From CAIWHR01 sp963779805 (GTDB lineage Bacteria > Pseudomonadota > Gammaproteobacteria > Burkholderiales > Casimicrobiaceae), in contig CAVZZN010000002.1 in the NCBI GenBank assembly GCA_963779805.1, positions 295,570-359,569 on the forward strand: a stretch of DNA of 64,000 bases, read 5' to 3'. The notes beneath the pieces are model-generated. The model did no database searches. It had not been told where the DNA came from and saw only the letters and a list, made by a program, of their open reading frames with translations. Numbering within the stretch: position 1 is the stretch's first letter; every line of letters starts with the position of its first letter. This document shows positions 18,372-28,549 of the stretch, one piece after another. Both the position numbers and the translations under genes were made by a program.

Positions 18372-21002
18372 ATGAAAGCCTCCGAAATCCGCAGCAGGTT
18401 CCTCGAATACTTTGCCGAACGCGGCCACACGGTCGTGGCCTCGTCGTCGCTCGTCCCCGCCAACGATCCGACGCTGCTGTTCGTGAACTCGGGGATGGTG
18501 CAGTTCAAGGACGTCTTCCTCGGGCTCGAGAAGCGGCCGTACACGCGCGCCACGTCTTCGCAACGCAGCGTGCGCGCGGGGGGCAAGCACAACGATCTCG
18601 AGAACGTCGGCTACACGGCGCGGCACCACACGTTCTTCGAGATGCTGGGCAACTTCAGCTTCGGCGACTACTTCAAGCGCGATGCGATCCGCTACGCGTG
18701 GGAGCTCCTGACCAAGGTGTACAGGCTTCCGCCGGAGAAGCTGTGGACGACGGTGTACGTCGACGACGACGAGGCGTACGACATCTGGACGAAGGAGATC
18801 GGCGTTCCCGCGCAGCGCTGCGTGCGCATCGGCGACAACAAGGGCGCGAAGTACGCGAGCGACAACTTCTGGCAGATGGCGGACACCGGGCCGTGCGGAC
18901 CGTGCTCGGAGATCTTCTACGACCACGGCCCCGAGGTGTGGGGCGGCCCGCCCGGATCGCCGGAAGCCGAGGGCGATCGCTACATCGAGATCTGGAACCT
19001 CGTGTTCATGCAGTTCAACCGCGACGACAAGGGCGTGATGCATCCGCTGCCCAAGCCGTCGGTCGACACCGGCATGGGCCTCGAGCGCCTCGCCGCCGTG
19101 CTGCAGGGCGTGCACTCGAACTACGAGATCGATCTGTTCCAGGACCTGATCCGCGCGGCGGTGCGCGAGACCGGCGCCGCCGATTACCTGAGCCCGAGCC
19201 TGCGCGTGATCGCCGATCACATCCGCGCGTGCGCATTCCTCGTGGTGGACGGCGTCATTCCGGGCAACGAGGGCCGCGGCTACGTGCTGCGGCGGATCAT
19301 CCGGCGCGCGATCCGCCACGGCTACAAGCTGGGCCACGCGGTCGGCAAATCCGAACCGTTCTTCTACCGCCTCGTCGACGATCTCGATCGCGTCATGGGC
19401 GATGCGTACCCCGAGTTGCGGCGCGACAAGCAGCGCGTCGCGCAGGTGCTCAAGGCCGAGGAGGAGCGCTTCGGAGAGACGCTCGAGAACGGCATGCGCA
19501 TCCTCGACCAGGCGCTCGCGGGCGGACGCACCGTGCTCGACGGCGAGACCGCGTTCGCGCTCTACGACACGTTCGGCTTTCCCCTCGACCTCACGGCCGA
19601 CGTGTGTCGCGAGCGCGACGTGACGGTCGACCAGGAAGGCTTCGATCGCGCGATGGAGGCGCAGCGCCAGCGCGCGCGGGCGGCGAGCCAGTTCAAGGTG
19701 GGCGCGCAGCTCGAGTACAGCGGCCAGAAGACCAGGTTCCGCGGCTACGACACGCTGTCGACCGAGGCGCGCGTCACCGCGCTGTACAAGGACGGCACGC
19801 CGGTGGAATCGCTCATCACGGGCGAGCGCGGCTCGGTGGTGCTCGACCAGACGCCTTTCTATGCCGAATCCGGCGGGCAGGTCGGCGATCGCGGCGAGTT
19901 GAGCAAGTCCGGCGTGTGCCTCACGCTCTTCGCCGTCGAGGACACGCAGAAGATCTCCGCCGACGTGTTCCGCCACGTCGGGGAATTGAAGACGGGCGAG
20001 CTTCGCGTGGGCGACGTCGTCGCGGCTCAGGTCGATCATGCCGCGCGCGCGCGCACCATGCGCAACCACTCGGCGACCCACCTCATGCACAAGGCGCTGC
20101 GCGAGGTGCTCGGGCCGCACGTGCAGCAGAAGGGATCGCTCGTCGATGCCGAGAAGACGCGCTTCGACTTCTCGCACAACGCGCCGGTCACCGACGAGGA
20201 GATCCGTCGCGTCGAGGCGATCGTCAACCACGAGATCCTGCAGAACGCGGCCACCGACGCGCGCCTGATGGCCTACGACGATGCGCTCAAGTTCGGCGCG
20301 ATGGCGCTCTTCGGCGAGAAGTACGGCGACGAGGTGCGGGTGCTGTCGATCGGCTCGTCGAAGGAGCTGTGCGGCGGCACGCACGTGACGCGTACCGGCG
20401 ACATCGGCTTCTTCAAGATCGTCGCCGAGAGCGGCGTCGCGGCGGGCATCCGGCGAATCGAAGCCGTCACCGGCGACAACGCGCTCGCGTGGGTGCAGGC
20501 GCAGGAAGCGCGTCTTGCCGGCGCGGCTGCTGCGCTCAAGGCGCCGGCTGCGGAGGTCGAGCAGCGGATCGCGCAGCTTCTCGAAAGCGCCAAGTCCACC
20601 GAGCGCGAGCTCGCGCGCCTCAAGGCGAAGCTCGCCGCGTCACAGGGCGACGATCTCGCCGGCAGCGCGTCGGACGTGAAGGGCATCAAGGTGCTCGCGG
20701 CCGCCGTCGACTCGGCGGACGTGAAGGCGATGCGCGAGACGCTCGACAAGCTCAAGGACAAGCTCAAGAGCGCCGCGATCGTCCTCGGCGCGGTGGCCGA
20801 TGGCAAGGTCACGCTGATTGCGGGCGTGACGCCGGATCTCACCGCCAGGGTCAAGGCCGGCGAGCTCGTCAATCACGTCGCGAAGCAGGTCGGCGGCAAG
20901 GGCGGCGGGCGTCCGGACATGGCGCAGGCGGGCGGCAACGATCCCGCGGGCCTGCCGAAAGCGCTCGACTCCGTCGCAGCGTTCGTCGCCGAGCGGCTTT
21001 AG
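18372..21002 (+). CDS. alaS: Alanine-tRNA ligase
   Basis: 876 residues, standard bacterial length, no frameshift. Motifs: VNSGMVQFKDVFLG and KHNDLENVGYTARHHTFFEMLGNFSFGDYFK in the catalytic domain, the editing-domain zinc site HSATHLMHKALREVLG with CGGTHVTRTGDIG, and the glycine-rich C-Ala end GGKGGGRPDMAQAGG. The start is ATG 18372 with GGAAGA upstream. It charges tRNA-Ala and edits Ser/Gly. It follows recX by 59 bases. Confidence 0.98.
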   Translation: MKASEIRSRFLEYFAERGHTVVASSSLVPANDPTLLFVNSGMVQFKDVFLGLEKRPYTRATSSQRSVRAGGKHNDLENVGYTARHHTFFEMLGNFSFGDYFKRDAIRYAWELLTKVYRLPPEKLWTTVYVDDDEAYDIWTKEIGVPAQRCVRIGDNKGAKYASDNFWQMADTGPCGPCSEIFYDHGPEVWGGPPGSPEAEGDRYIEIWNLVFMQFNRDDKGVMHPLPKPSVDTGMGLERLAAVLQGVHSNYEIDLFQDLIRAAVRETGAADYLSPSLRVIADHIRACAFLVVDGVIPGNEGRGYVLRRIIRRAIRHGYKLGHAVGKSEPFFYRLVDDLDRVMGDAYPELRRDKQRVAQVLKAEEERFGETLENGMRILDQALAGGRTVLDGETAFALYDTFGFPLDLTADVCRERDVTVDQEGFDRAMEAQRQRARAASQFKVGAQLEYSGQKTRFRGYDTLSTEARVTALYKDGTPVESLITGERGSVVLDQTPFYAESGGQVGDRGELSKSGVCLTLFAVEDTQKISADVFRHVGELKTGELRVGDVVAAQVDHAARARTMRNHSATHLMHKALREVLGPHVQQKGSLVDAEKTRFDFSHNAPVTDEEIRRVEAIVNHEILQNAATDARLMAYDDALKFGAMALFGEKYGDEVRVLSIGSSKELCGGTHVTRTGDIGFFKIVAESGVAAGIRRIEAVTGDNALAWVQAQEARLAGAAAALKAPAAEVEQRIAQLLESAKSTERELARLKAKLAASQGDDLAGSASDVKGIKVLAAAVDSADVKAMRETLDKLKDKLKSAAIVLGAVADGKVTLIAGVTPDLTARVKAGELVNHVAKQVGGKGGGRPDMAQAGGNDPAGLPKALDSVAAFVAERL

Positions 21003-21038
21003 CGCGAGCGTTCGTCGCGGGCGCGTTCAGCGCTCGCG
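21003..21038 (+). terminator. GC-rich hairpin after alaS
   Basis: CGCGAGCG (21003-21010) pairs with CGCTCGCG (21031-21038), starting right after the alaS stop. It lies between alaS and a convergent gene and could end transcription, but it has no T run. Confidence 0.35.
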
Positions 21039-21119
21039 TTCACCCCTGCGCGGCGAGGGCACCGGGCCCTTCGCCGTCCTCGCCGCGTCGCCTGCCTGGC
21101 GCGAGCACTGCCCGTAACG

Positions 21120-21579
21120 CTAACGGCGATACCGGGCGAACTCGTCGCGCGAGAGGCTGCCGTCGCGGTTGCGATCGAGGCTTCGCGCCTCGCGGGCCAG
21201 CCGCGAATCGTGCGCAATCTCCGGGCGCTCGAGCTTGCCGTCGTGGTTCGTGTCGAGCGCGTCGAAGATGTACATCTTCGGGTTGGACTCGCTGACATTG
21301 GCGAGGTTGACCGGCACGGTGGTCTGCCCCACCCTCATCGTGCCTGCGTGCGAGTAGTCGTCCCGATCGGCGTAGTGTTTGCTCGCATGCGAGGGCTTGG
21401 CGTGAGCCGGAGGCATCGCTCGATGCTCCATTCCTGTCGCGCGCGTGCGATGCGGCCGAGGTCGTGTCCGCCTTCTTGGCAGGGCTGGTTGCCGTGCCGT
21501 TGGCGGCGTTGGCGGTCCCGAGCCCGAGCGCGGGCACGAGCAACATCACGGCGAACGTAGGCTTCAATGCGTGCTTCAT
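21120..21579 (-). CDS. Secreted EF-hand domain protein, one frameshift
   Basis: About 152 residues after removing one base near 21430. It starts at the ATG at 21579, preceded by a strong GGAGGA. The signal peptide is MKHALKPTFAVMLLVPALG..NA, followed by an Ala/Thr/Lys/His-rich spacer. The C-terminal third has two EF-hand loops, DTNHDGKLERPE and DRNRDGSLSRDE, each with Asp/Asn at 1, 3, 5 and Glu at 12. It probably binds calcium in the periplasm or outside. It faces alaS convergently. No partner gene is apparent. Confidence 0.8.
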
Positions 21580-21846
21580 GGATCCTCCTGTGCGCGAGGG
21601 CGCGCGAGGTGTGCGGAAGAAGGTTTTGCCTGCAACATTCCTGCCACCGCAAGCGGATGATTCTGCGAAGTCGGACGGCATCGATCGTGTACGCATTGCA
21701 CGGCTCGCGGGTACCGCGCAAAAAATTTGCAGTGCCGCCGGTCGTGCCGGGCATCGCGCGCATCGATCCACGGCGGCACCGGGCCGCGCACGTAGAATGA
21801 CGCTTCGGCCCGCCGGGGCCGGCCACACGAACGGAGAACGACCACG

Positions 21847-22278
21847 ATGCTGCGCGCCGGAATAGACCTCGAGGAGTTCAACGCCCGAGGCAAGGGGCGC
21901 CTGCCGGAACTGTTCGGGTTCCGGGTCATGGCGATCGAGGACGGCCTGGTCGTCGCGGAGATGGACGTGCAGGCGCAACTGCTCGCGCCCAACGGCTTCC
22001 TGCATGCCGCGAGCATCATCGCGCTGGCCGACACGGCGTGCGGGTACGGATGCCTCGCGCACCTGCCCGACGGCGCGGAGAGCTTCACGACGATCGAGCT
22101 CAAGAGCAATTTCCTGGGCACCGCGCGCGACGGCACGCTCGCCTGCATCGCACGGCCGACGCATCTCGGCAACAGCACGCAGGTCTGGGATGCGACGGTC
22201 AAGCGGCGAAGCGACAGCCGCGACATCGCGCTTTTCCGCTGCACGCAGATGGTCCTGTGGCCGCGAAAGGGGGCGTGA
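21847..22278 (+). CDS. PaaI family thioesterase (hotdog fold)
   Basis: 143 residues. It has the hotdog core: LLAPNGFLHAASIIALADTACGYG is the PaaI helix region (the usual HGG reads LHAAS), then FTTIELKSNFLGTARDGTL and HLGNSTQVWDATV. It hydrolyses an acyl- or aryl-CoA thioester; the substrate is unknown. Its stop overlaps the ATG of the next gene (TGATG), so the two form a small operon. Confidence 0.85.
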   Translation: MLRAGIDLEEFNARGKGRLPELFGFRVMAIEDGLVVAEMDVQAQLLAPNGFLHAASIIALADTACGYGCLAHLPDGAESFTTIELKSNFLGTARDGTLACIARPTHLGNSTQVWDATVKRRSDSRDIALFRCTQMVLWPRKGA

Positions 22279-22695
22279 TGCTGACCGTCCGGCGCATCGA
22301 CCACCTCGTCGTCACCTGCCGCAGCGTCGAGGCGACGCGTGCGCTTCTACACCGAAGTGCTCGGCATGACGGAGGTGACGTTCGGCAACGGGCGCCGGGC
22401 GCTGTCGTTCGGACGGCAGAAGCTCAATCTCCATCCGGTCGGGCAGGTCGCGGATACCGGGACGATGAACGTGGCGGCGATTGCGGCCCATCCCACGCCC
22501 GGTTCGGTGGACCTGTGCCTGGTGGTCAACGAGCGGCTCGAGGCCGTGGTCGACCATCTCGGCGTGTGCGGGGTGCCGATCGAGGAAGGCCCCGTGGTGC
22601 GCACGGGCGCACTGGGCCCGATACGTTCCGTGTACGTGCGCGATCCCGATGGCAATCTGATCGAGCTCGCGAATTACCTCGACGACGTCGACTGA
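22278..22695 (+). CDS. VOC family (glyoxalase/dioxygenase-like) protein, one frameshift
   Basis: About 138 residues after correcting one extra base near 22335. The N-terminal strand VRRIDHLVVTCRSVEATRRFYTEVLGM and C-terminal YVRDPDGNLIELANYL carry the metal ligands expected of a vicinal-oxygen-chelate fold (His in IDHLV, Glu in LIELAN). The single domain pair suggests a dimeric glyoxalase-like enzyme rather than an extradiol dioxygenase. The reaction is unknown. It ends just before a palindromic element shared with the 34-kb region. Confidence 0.83.
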
Positions 22696-22709
22696 CCCGC
22701 GCCGCACCC

Positions 22710-22740
22710 CGTTACTCTGAGTAATTACTCACGAGTAACG
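22710..22740. promoter_or_regulatory. Palindromic element, motif TTACTCNGAGTAA, between convergent genes
   Basis: CGTTACTC (22710-22717) pairs with GAGTAACG (22733-22740). Within it TTACTCTGAGTAA and TTACTCACGAGTAA sit back to back. The same half-site recurs at 33996-34034. At this place it may end transcription from both sides. It may also be a protein binding site or a small dispersed repeat. Confidence 0.55.
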
Positions 22741-23124
22741 CGGGCATGGCCGCAGGGTGACCGGCGGGCCGTCCGCCTGCGCCGGTGCGCCGATCCACGC
22801 GTGCAGCGGCCTGCACTGCGAATCGATGCACAGCGTGTGGTCGGCCGTGAAGCCGGAAGCGCTCAGCGTGAGCTCGGGCAGGCGCCGGTCGGGGTGCCAC
22901 GCCCACCAGCCCGCGCTCAGGACGGCGTGCTCGCCAGCCTCCATGCCCGCGCCCGATCCCTGCACCCGCGCTTCGTCCAGATGCAGCGCATCGGATTCGA
23001 CGCGGTAGTGCTCCTGCCAGCGCGACTTCTGCACCGAGTGCTGCCATTCGAGCGTCAATTCCTGCGCCGGCACCGCAGCGCGCACGACGCCGGCGACGAC
23101 GAGACAGACCGCAAGCGCGGCCAT
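22729..23124 (-). CDS. DUF1850 domain-containing protein
   Basis: 131 residues with an N-terminal hydrophobic segment (MAALAVCLVVAGVVRAAV). The DUF1850 pattern follows: LTLEWQHSVQKSRWQEHYRVE, then SGAGMEAGEHAV and the GFTADHTLCIDSQCRPLHAWI end. Members of this family are regularly found beside TAXI-type TRAP permeases, as here, and are probably exported accessory proteins of unknown function. It is the last gene of the minus-strand transporter operon, and its stop falls inside the palindromic element. Confidence 0.85.
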   Translation of the reverse strand: MAALAVCLVVAGVVRAAVPAQELTLEWQHSVQKSRWQEHYRVESDALHLDEARVQGSGAGMEAGEHAVLSAGWWAWHPDRRLPELTLSASGFTADHTLCIDSQCRPLHAWIGAPAQADGPPVTLRPCPRYS

Positions 23125-23145
23125 GGCGGCGTACGCGACCGGCGG

Positions 23146-25263
23146 CTACGGCGCGGCGCGCGGCCGCCGGCGCCTTGCGCGTGCGCCAGACGTGCCACGC
23201 GATGAAGATCGCCGCGAGCGCGAAGCCGATCTGATCCGTGAGCGGCACCGCCGCAACGAGCAGCGCGGCGGCGACGAACGCGAAGGCGCGCTCGGCCGGG
23301 TTGAGCGGCCCGCGCAGATAGCCCACCGCGGTAGCGCCCCACAGGCCGATCGATACGATGGCCTTGAACACGACGTACACGACGGCCACGATGCTGACGC
23401 CCGCACCCGCCGTTGCCGGCTGCAGCATCAGCGCGGGGTCGTACACCGCCATGTACGGAATGACGAAACCGGCGATCGCGATGTGCGTGGCCTTCCAGCC
23501 GGTCTTCATCGGCGAAGCCTTCGAGATCGAGGCCGCGGCGAAGGCGGCGAGCGCCACGGGTGGCGTCAGGTCCGCCATGATCCCGAAGTAGAACACGAAC
23601 ATGTGCGAGACGATCAGCGGCACGCCGAGCTTCAGCAGCGCCGGGGCGGCGATCGCGCTCGTGATGATGTAGTTCGGGATGGTCGGAATGCCCATGCCCA
23701 GGATCAGGCACACGATCATCGTCAGGAACAGCGACAGGAACAGGCTGCGCGATCCGATGTCCAGGATGAAGCCCGCGAAGTTCGAGGCGGCGCCGGTGAG
23801 GGTCAGCACGCCGATGATGACGCCGACGATCGCGCAGGCGATGCCGACGGCGATCGCCTGCTTCGCGCCGTCGACCAGGCTGCTGCGCATCGTGTGCAGC
23901 GTCTTGCGCCCGCCCTTGACCACGAAGTTGACCGCGACGAGCACGCGCGATCGCGCCGAGGATCGGCCAGATGCCGTATTCGGGCAGCTCGAAGAAGCTG
24001 CCGACCGTCAGGCCCAGCGCGATCCAGAACACGACGCGGAACGCCATCGAGTCGAAGCCCGCCGCGATGCCGACGCCCAGGATGAGCATCGCCGTGAGCG
24101 AGAGGCCGACGATGCCGGCGAACATCGGCGTGAAGCCGTGGAACAGCATGTACACCAGCACGGCGAGCGGCACGATCAGGTACCACTTCTCGCGGATCGC
24201 GCGCCAGGGGTTGGGGCACTGGTCCTTGGGCAGGCCGAGCAGGCCGCGATTGCCGGCCTCGAGATGCACCATCCAGAACGCGGTCGCGTAATACAGGAAC
24301 GCCGGAATCACCGCCGCCTTGACGATCGCGACGTACGGCAGGTTGAGCGTCTCGGCCATGATGAAGGCGACCGCGCCCATCACCGGCGGCATGATCTGGC
24401 CGCCCATCGACGACGGTGGCTTCGACCGCGCCGGCGAACACGGGCGAGTAGCCGAAGCGCTTCATCAGCGGGATGGTGAACTGGCCGACGGTGAGCACGT
24501 TCGCGACACCCGAGCCCGAGATCGTGCCCATCAGCCCGGACGAGATCACCGCCACCTTGGCCGGACCGCCGCGTGCATGGCCCACGAAGCCGAGCGCGAT
24601 GTTGTTGAAGAGCTGGATCATCCCGGCGTGCTCGAGGAAGCTGCCGAACAGGATGAACAGGAAGATGTACGTGGCCGAGACCAGGGTCGGGATGCCGAAG
24701 ATGCCTTCGGTGCCGAGGAAGAGCTGGCCGATGATCTGGTCCATGCCGTAGCCGCGGTGCGCGATGGCGGCCGGCAGATACTGGCCGAACACGCCGTAGG
24801 CGAGGAAGGTCGCGCAGATGATCGGCAGCGCGAGGCCCAGCACGCGACGCGCGGCCTCGAACACCAGCACGATGAACACGCCGCCGACGACGAGATCGGC
24901 CATGTTCGGATCCCCCGAGCGCTGGATCAGCTCGGCCTCGAACGCGAGGTGGTAGAGCGCGAGGGAGAAGGCCACGGCGGCGAGCACCGCGTCCCACCAG
25001 TCGATGCGGTTGCGCTTCGCGCGCTTGCCGAAGGGGTGGATCAGGAACGACAGCGCGAGCAGAAAGCCGACGTGGATGGAGCGCGTCGGCAGGCTCGACA
25101 GCGGCGCGAAGCCCGCGATGACGAGCTGATACGCGGAGAAGCCGAGGGCGACCGCGGCGACGGTCTTCGCCGCGATGCCCTGCAGCTGGCGCTTGACGCC
25201 CGTTTCGTCGAACGCCTCCTCGTGCGGCACGTGCACGAGCGGGTTGTCAGGCGTGCTGGCCAT
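23146..25263 (-). CDS. TRAP transporter fused permease (TAXI type), three frameshifts
   Basis: About 705 residues once three single extra bases (near 24412, 23950 and 23160) are removed. The N-terminal DctQ-like part has four helices. The DctM-like part carries GPAKVAVISSGLMGTISGSGVANV, GGQIMPPVMGAVAFIMAE, and LILGMGIPTIPNYIITSAIAAPAL, all hallmarks of the fused TAXI permease. The start is ATG 25263 with GGGAGA upstream; an in-frame GTG lies at 25278. It imports an organic anion by sodium symport with the adjacent binding protein. The substrate is unknown; carboxylates or aromatic acids are plausible from the neighbourhood. Confidence 0.9.
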
Positions 25264-25339
25264 TGCGGCTTCTCCCACCAGCGCGCCCGCTCCCGGGCGC
25301 GCGACCGAAGGACGTCCACGCGGACGCCCTTCATACGGA

Positions 25340-26293
25340 TCACTTGATCAGGCCGACCTCGCGGTAGTACTTCTCCGCGCCCGGGTGCAACGGCACGGGC
25401 ATGCCTTGCAGCGCGTTCTTCAGCACGATGGCCTTGGCCGCCGAATGCGCGGCGACGAGCTGATCGAGGTTGGTCCACAGCGCCTTGGTCATGCCATACA
25501 CGACGTCGTTGCTCACGCCCTCGTGGGTGACCAGGAAATTCTGCACGGCCGCGGCCGGCACGTCGGCGTTCTGTCCCTGGTAGGTGTGGGCCGGGATCAC
25601 CGTGGCGACGTACGCCGGATCGTTCACCTTCTTGATGACGTCGGGCGGGACGGCGACCACCACGATCTCCATCGCCGTGGCGAGGTCGCGCAGGCTCGAC
25701 ACGCCCAGGCCCGCCGACTGCAGCGTCACGTCGAGCTGGCGGTTCTTCATGAGCTCGACGGATTCGCCGAACGGCAGGTATTCGACCTTGGAAAAGTCCT
25801 TGTAGCTGATGCCGGCGGCGCCCAGGATGGCGCGGGCGTTGAGCTCGGTGCCGGACTTGGGCGCGCCCACCGAGATCTTCTTGCCCTTCAGATCGGCGAG
25901 CGTCTTGATGCCGGAGTCGGCGCGCGCGACGATCTGGATGTAGTTGGGATAGATGGCCGCGATGCCGCGGAGCTTCTTCAACGGCGTCTTGAAGCCGGCT
26001 TCCTCGTTGCCCTTCCAGGCGTCGGACAGCGAATCGCCCAGCGTGAACGCGATCTCGCCGCGGCCGGCCTGCAGCAGGTTCAGGTTCTCGACGGAGGCCT
26101 TCGTCGCCTGCACCGAGGTCTTCACGTTCGGCATCGACTTGCCGATGACGTTGCCGAGCGCGACGCCGAGCGGGTAATACACGCCGCTGGTGCCGCCGGT
26201 CAGGACGTTGATGAATTGCTCCGCCGCGAGCGCCGGGGCGGCGGCCACCAGCAGGCAGGCGGACAGGGCAAGGCTGCGCAGATCGACTTTCAT
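25340..26293 (-). CDS. TAXI family TRAP transporter solute-binding protein
   Basis: 317 residues with a clear signal peptide ending ALA/AEQ. The TAXI core reads INVLTGGTSGVYYPLGVALGNVIGK, LLQAGRGEIAFTLGDSLSDAW, and LKGKKISVGAPKSGTELNARAIL. It is a periplasmic binding protein that hands ligand to the downstream permease. It is first in the operon (binding protein - permease - DUF1850). A GGAGGA ribosome site precedes the ATG. Confidence 0.93.
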   Translation of the reverse strand: MKVDLRSLALSACLLVAAAPALAAEQFINVLTGGTSGVYYPLGVALGNVIGKSMPNVKTSVQATKASVENLNLLQAGRGEIAFTLGDSLSDAWKGNEEAGFKTPLKKLRGIAAIYPNYIQIVARADSGIKTLADLKGKKISVGAPKSGTELNARAILGAAGISYKDFSKVEYLPFGESVELMKNRQLDVTLQSAGLGVSSLRDLATAMEIVVVAVPPDVIKKVNDPAYVATVIPAHTYQGQNADVPAAAVQNFLVTHEGVSNDVVYGMTKALWTNLDQLVAAHSAAKAIVLKNALQGMPVPLHPGAEKYYREVGLIK

Positions 26294-26372
26294 GCATCCT
26301 CCAGGAAGACGGGGGCTCCCCCGCGAAAGGGCGGACGCGCCTCATGGCACACCGCGTTTTTGACCGGTGCAA

Positions 26373-28034
26373 TTATAGCCTTCGGCGAGGATCGCCCCGT
26401 CCCGTCGTGCGATCGGATGCTCCCGGCACGTCGGCCCGATTGCGCCCGATGGTTTCGGACAATAGGAGCGGGGTCAGCCGGTCGTGCGTGCGCCTTGCTC
26501 GGCGTAGATCCGCGCGCACCGTGTCGATCGTGTCGGCCTCGTCGGCGCGCTTGTCCGGACGGTAGCCCTTGATGCGGGCGAAGCGCAGCGCGAGCCCGGC
26601 CGGATAGCGGGGGCTCGCCTGCAGGTCGTTGAACGTGACCTCGACCACGAGCTCGGGACGCACGTGCACGACGTGCCCTTCGCGACCGATCTCGCGCTCG
26701 AGCAGCGCCTGCGTCTGCCAGGCGAGGATCGCGTCCGTCATGCCCTTGAACGTCTTGCCCAGCATGACGAACGTGCCGTCGGCGGGATCGCGCGCGCCGA
26801 GGTGCAGGTTCGAAAGCCACCCCTGCCGCCGGCCGTGCCCCCACTCGGCCGCGAGCACCACGAGGTCGAGCGTGTGCTCGCGCTTCACCTTGAGCCATGC
26901 CGCGCTGCGGCGCACCGGGCTCGTAGCCGGCCGCGAGCGACTTCACCATCACGCCTTCGTGGCCGCGCGCGATCGCGTCGTCGTAGAACGCCTGGGCACG
27001 CGCTGCATCGGTTGCGATCGCGCTCGGCATGCGCTGCGCGGCGGGCAGCGGCATCCGCGAGCGCCGACGCGCGCACCCCGGTCGGCTCGGGCGTGAGGTC
27101 CTGCGTTCCGTGACGCAGGCAATCGAAGAAGAACACCGCGAGCGGCAGGGCGGCGCGCTGCGCGTCGATGTCGAGCGTGCGCCCGAAGCGCGACATGGTC
27201 ACCTGGAAGGGGTAAGGGCCGGCCGTCCGCGTGCAGGGCCACGACCTCGCCGTCGAGGATGAGCTCGTCCACGGGTGACGCGCGCACGACCTCCACCACC
27301 TCGGGCGCCGCGGCCGTGACGTCGTTCAGGCTGCGGGTGTACAGCCGCACCTCGCCTCCCGCCTTGTGCGCCTGCACGCGAGCGCCGTCGACCTTCCACT
27401 CGACCGCGGCCTCGCCGAGGGCTTCCAGGGCGGCGCCCATGTCCTCGGCCGGCTGCGCGAGCATCGGCGCGACGGGATGGAAGAGGCGCATCGCAAAGCG
27501 GGCGAGGCCCGGCGCGTCCTTCGGCGAGCGCCGCGCTGCGCCACGTTGGCGATGCCGCCGGCGAGCATCGCCGCGCGACGGACTTCCGCAACCGGAATGT
27601 CGGCGGCCGCGGCGACACCTTCGATCATCAGGCCTTCCAGCGCGCCCTGGCGCAATTCGCCGACGAGAAGCCGGGCGAGAAAGTCCTGCTCGGGCGCGGT
27701 GGCGCGCGCGAACAGCGCCGCGAGCCGACGCTGACGCTCGCTCGCCGAACCCCGGCCGCCGACGGCGGCGATCGCGTCGATCTCGGCATGCGACGTCGCG
27801 CAGGTCGAGCACCGGTGCGGCCATCGCGCCTTCGGGTCGCGCGGCGCGGATCGCAGTCCAGCCGATGCCGGTCCTGCGCTGCGGGAGCTCGCCGGCGAGA
27901 TACGCGACCGCGATGCCGATCTCGTCGGGAGCGAGGGCACGCAGGCACGACGCGATCGCGGCGGCCTTGGCGCGACGGCTCGCGTTCGCGCCGACGGCCT
28001 GCGAGGTGGCCACGATGTCGGCGAGCCGCGTCAT
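26373..28034 (-). CDS. ATP-dependent DNA ligase (LigB-like), about six frameshifts
   Basis: About 550 residues, assembled from segments in three frames. The N-terminal domain reads MTRLADIVATSQAVGANASRR and GELPQRRTGIGWTAI. Motif I is VEWKVDGARVQAHK, with the nucleotidyl Lys in KVDGAR. LILDGEVVAL is motif III, GHEGVMVKS is motif IV and WLKVKREHTLDLVVLAAEWGHGRRQGWLSNLHLGA is motif V. The C-terminal OB fold ends with RYPAGLALRFARIKGYRPDK. Breaks lie near 27785, twice around 27510-27560, and near 27225, 27055 and 26915; each adds one base. It resembles the LigB-type ligases used as auxiliary repair enzymes beside the NAD-dependent LigA. Confidence 0.82.
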
Positions 28035-28089
28035 CGCTCGGCATTCGACGGAACGCGCCGCGCCTGCACGGCGAGCCTCGCGCAGGGCA

Positions 28090-28519
28090 TTACGCGCGGT
28101 GCCTGCCGCCGTCGCGATCCGATCCTTCGGCGCGGTACGCCGCGCGCTCGAACGGATTGTCGAAGTACGGATCGCGTCCGCGCAGCCACAGCAGTGCGCT
28201 CGCGCCGAGGTAGGCGGGAAAGAACAGCACGCCCCAGCGCTCGTATTGCGCGACGTGCACGCGCTCGTGCCGGCGGCTTCGCGCGAGCGTGCGCGCATCG
28301 ATGCCGATCACCACGTGCCCGAACGTGATCGCGCCGAAGCGCGATGCGAACGGCACGCGATGCAGCGCGCACAGAAGGCGACCGCCGCCGAACTCGAGCA
28401 CGCCCTCGATCGACCCGCGCGCGAGCGCCGCCGAGCCACGCCGCAAGGCCGAGCACGCCACCGACGAGAGTCGCCGGCGAGGCCCAGAGGTAACGCAGGA
28501 GGGCGAGGGCGGCGGCCAT
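28090..28519 (-). CDS. Small membrane protein with HExxH-like motif, one frameshift
   Basis: About 142 residues after removing one base near 28445. One or two N-terminal hydrophobic helices (LLRYLWASPATLVGGVLGLAAWLGG) are followed by a soluble part containing FGHVVIGIDARTLARSRRHERVHVAQYERWGVLFFPAYLG. HERVH fits the zincin metal site HExxH. The end is charged. I do not recognise a named family. It sits between the DNA ligase and the VWA protein on the same strand. It may be a tiny membrane metalloprotease or merely carry a chance motif. Confidence 0.6.
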
Positions 28520-28549
28520 GAGGCGATCGCGTGCGGCCGCGATGCACTT

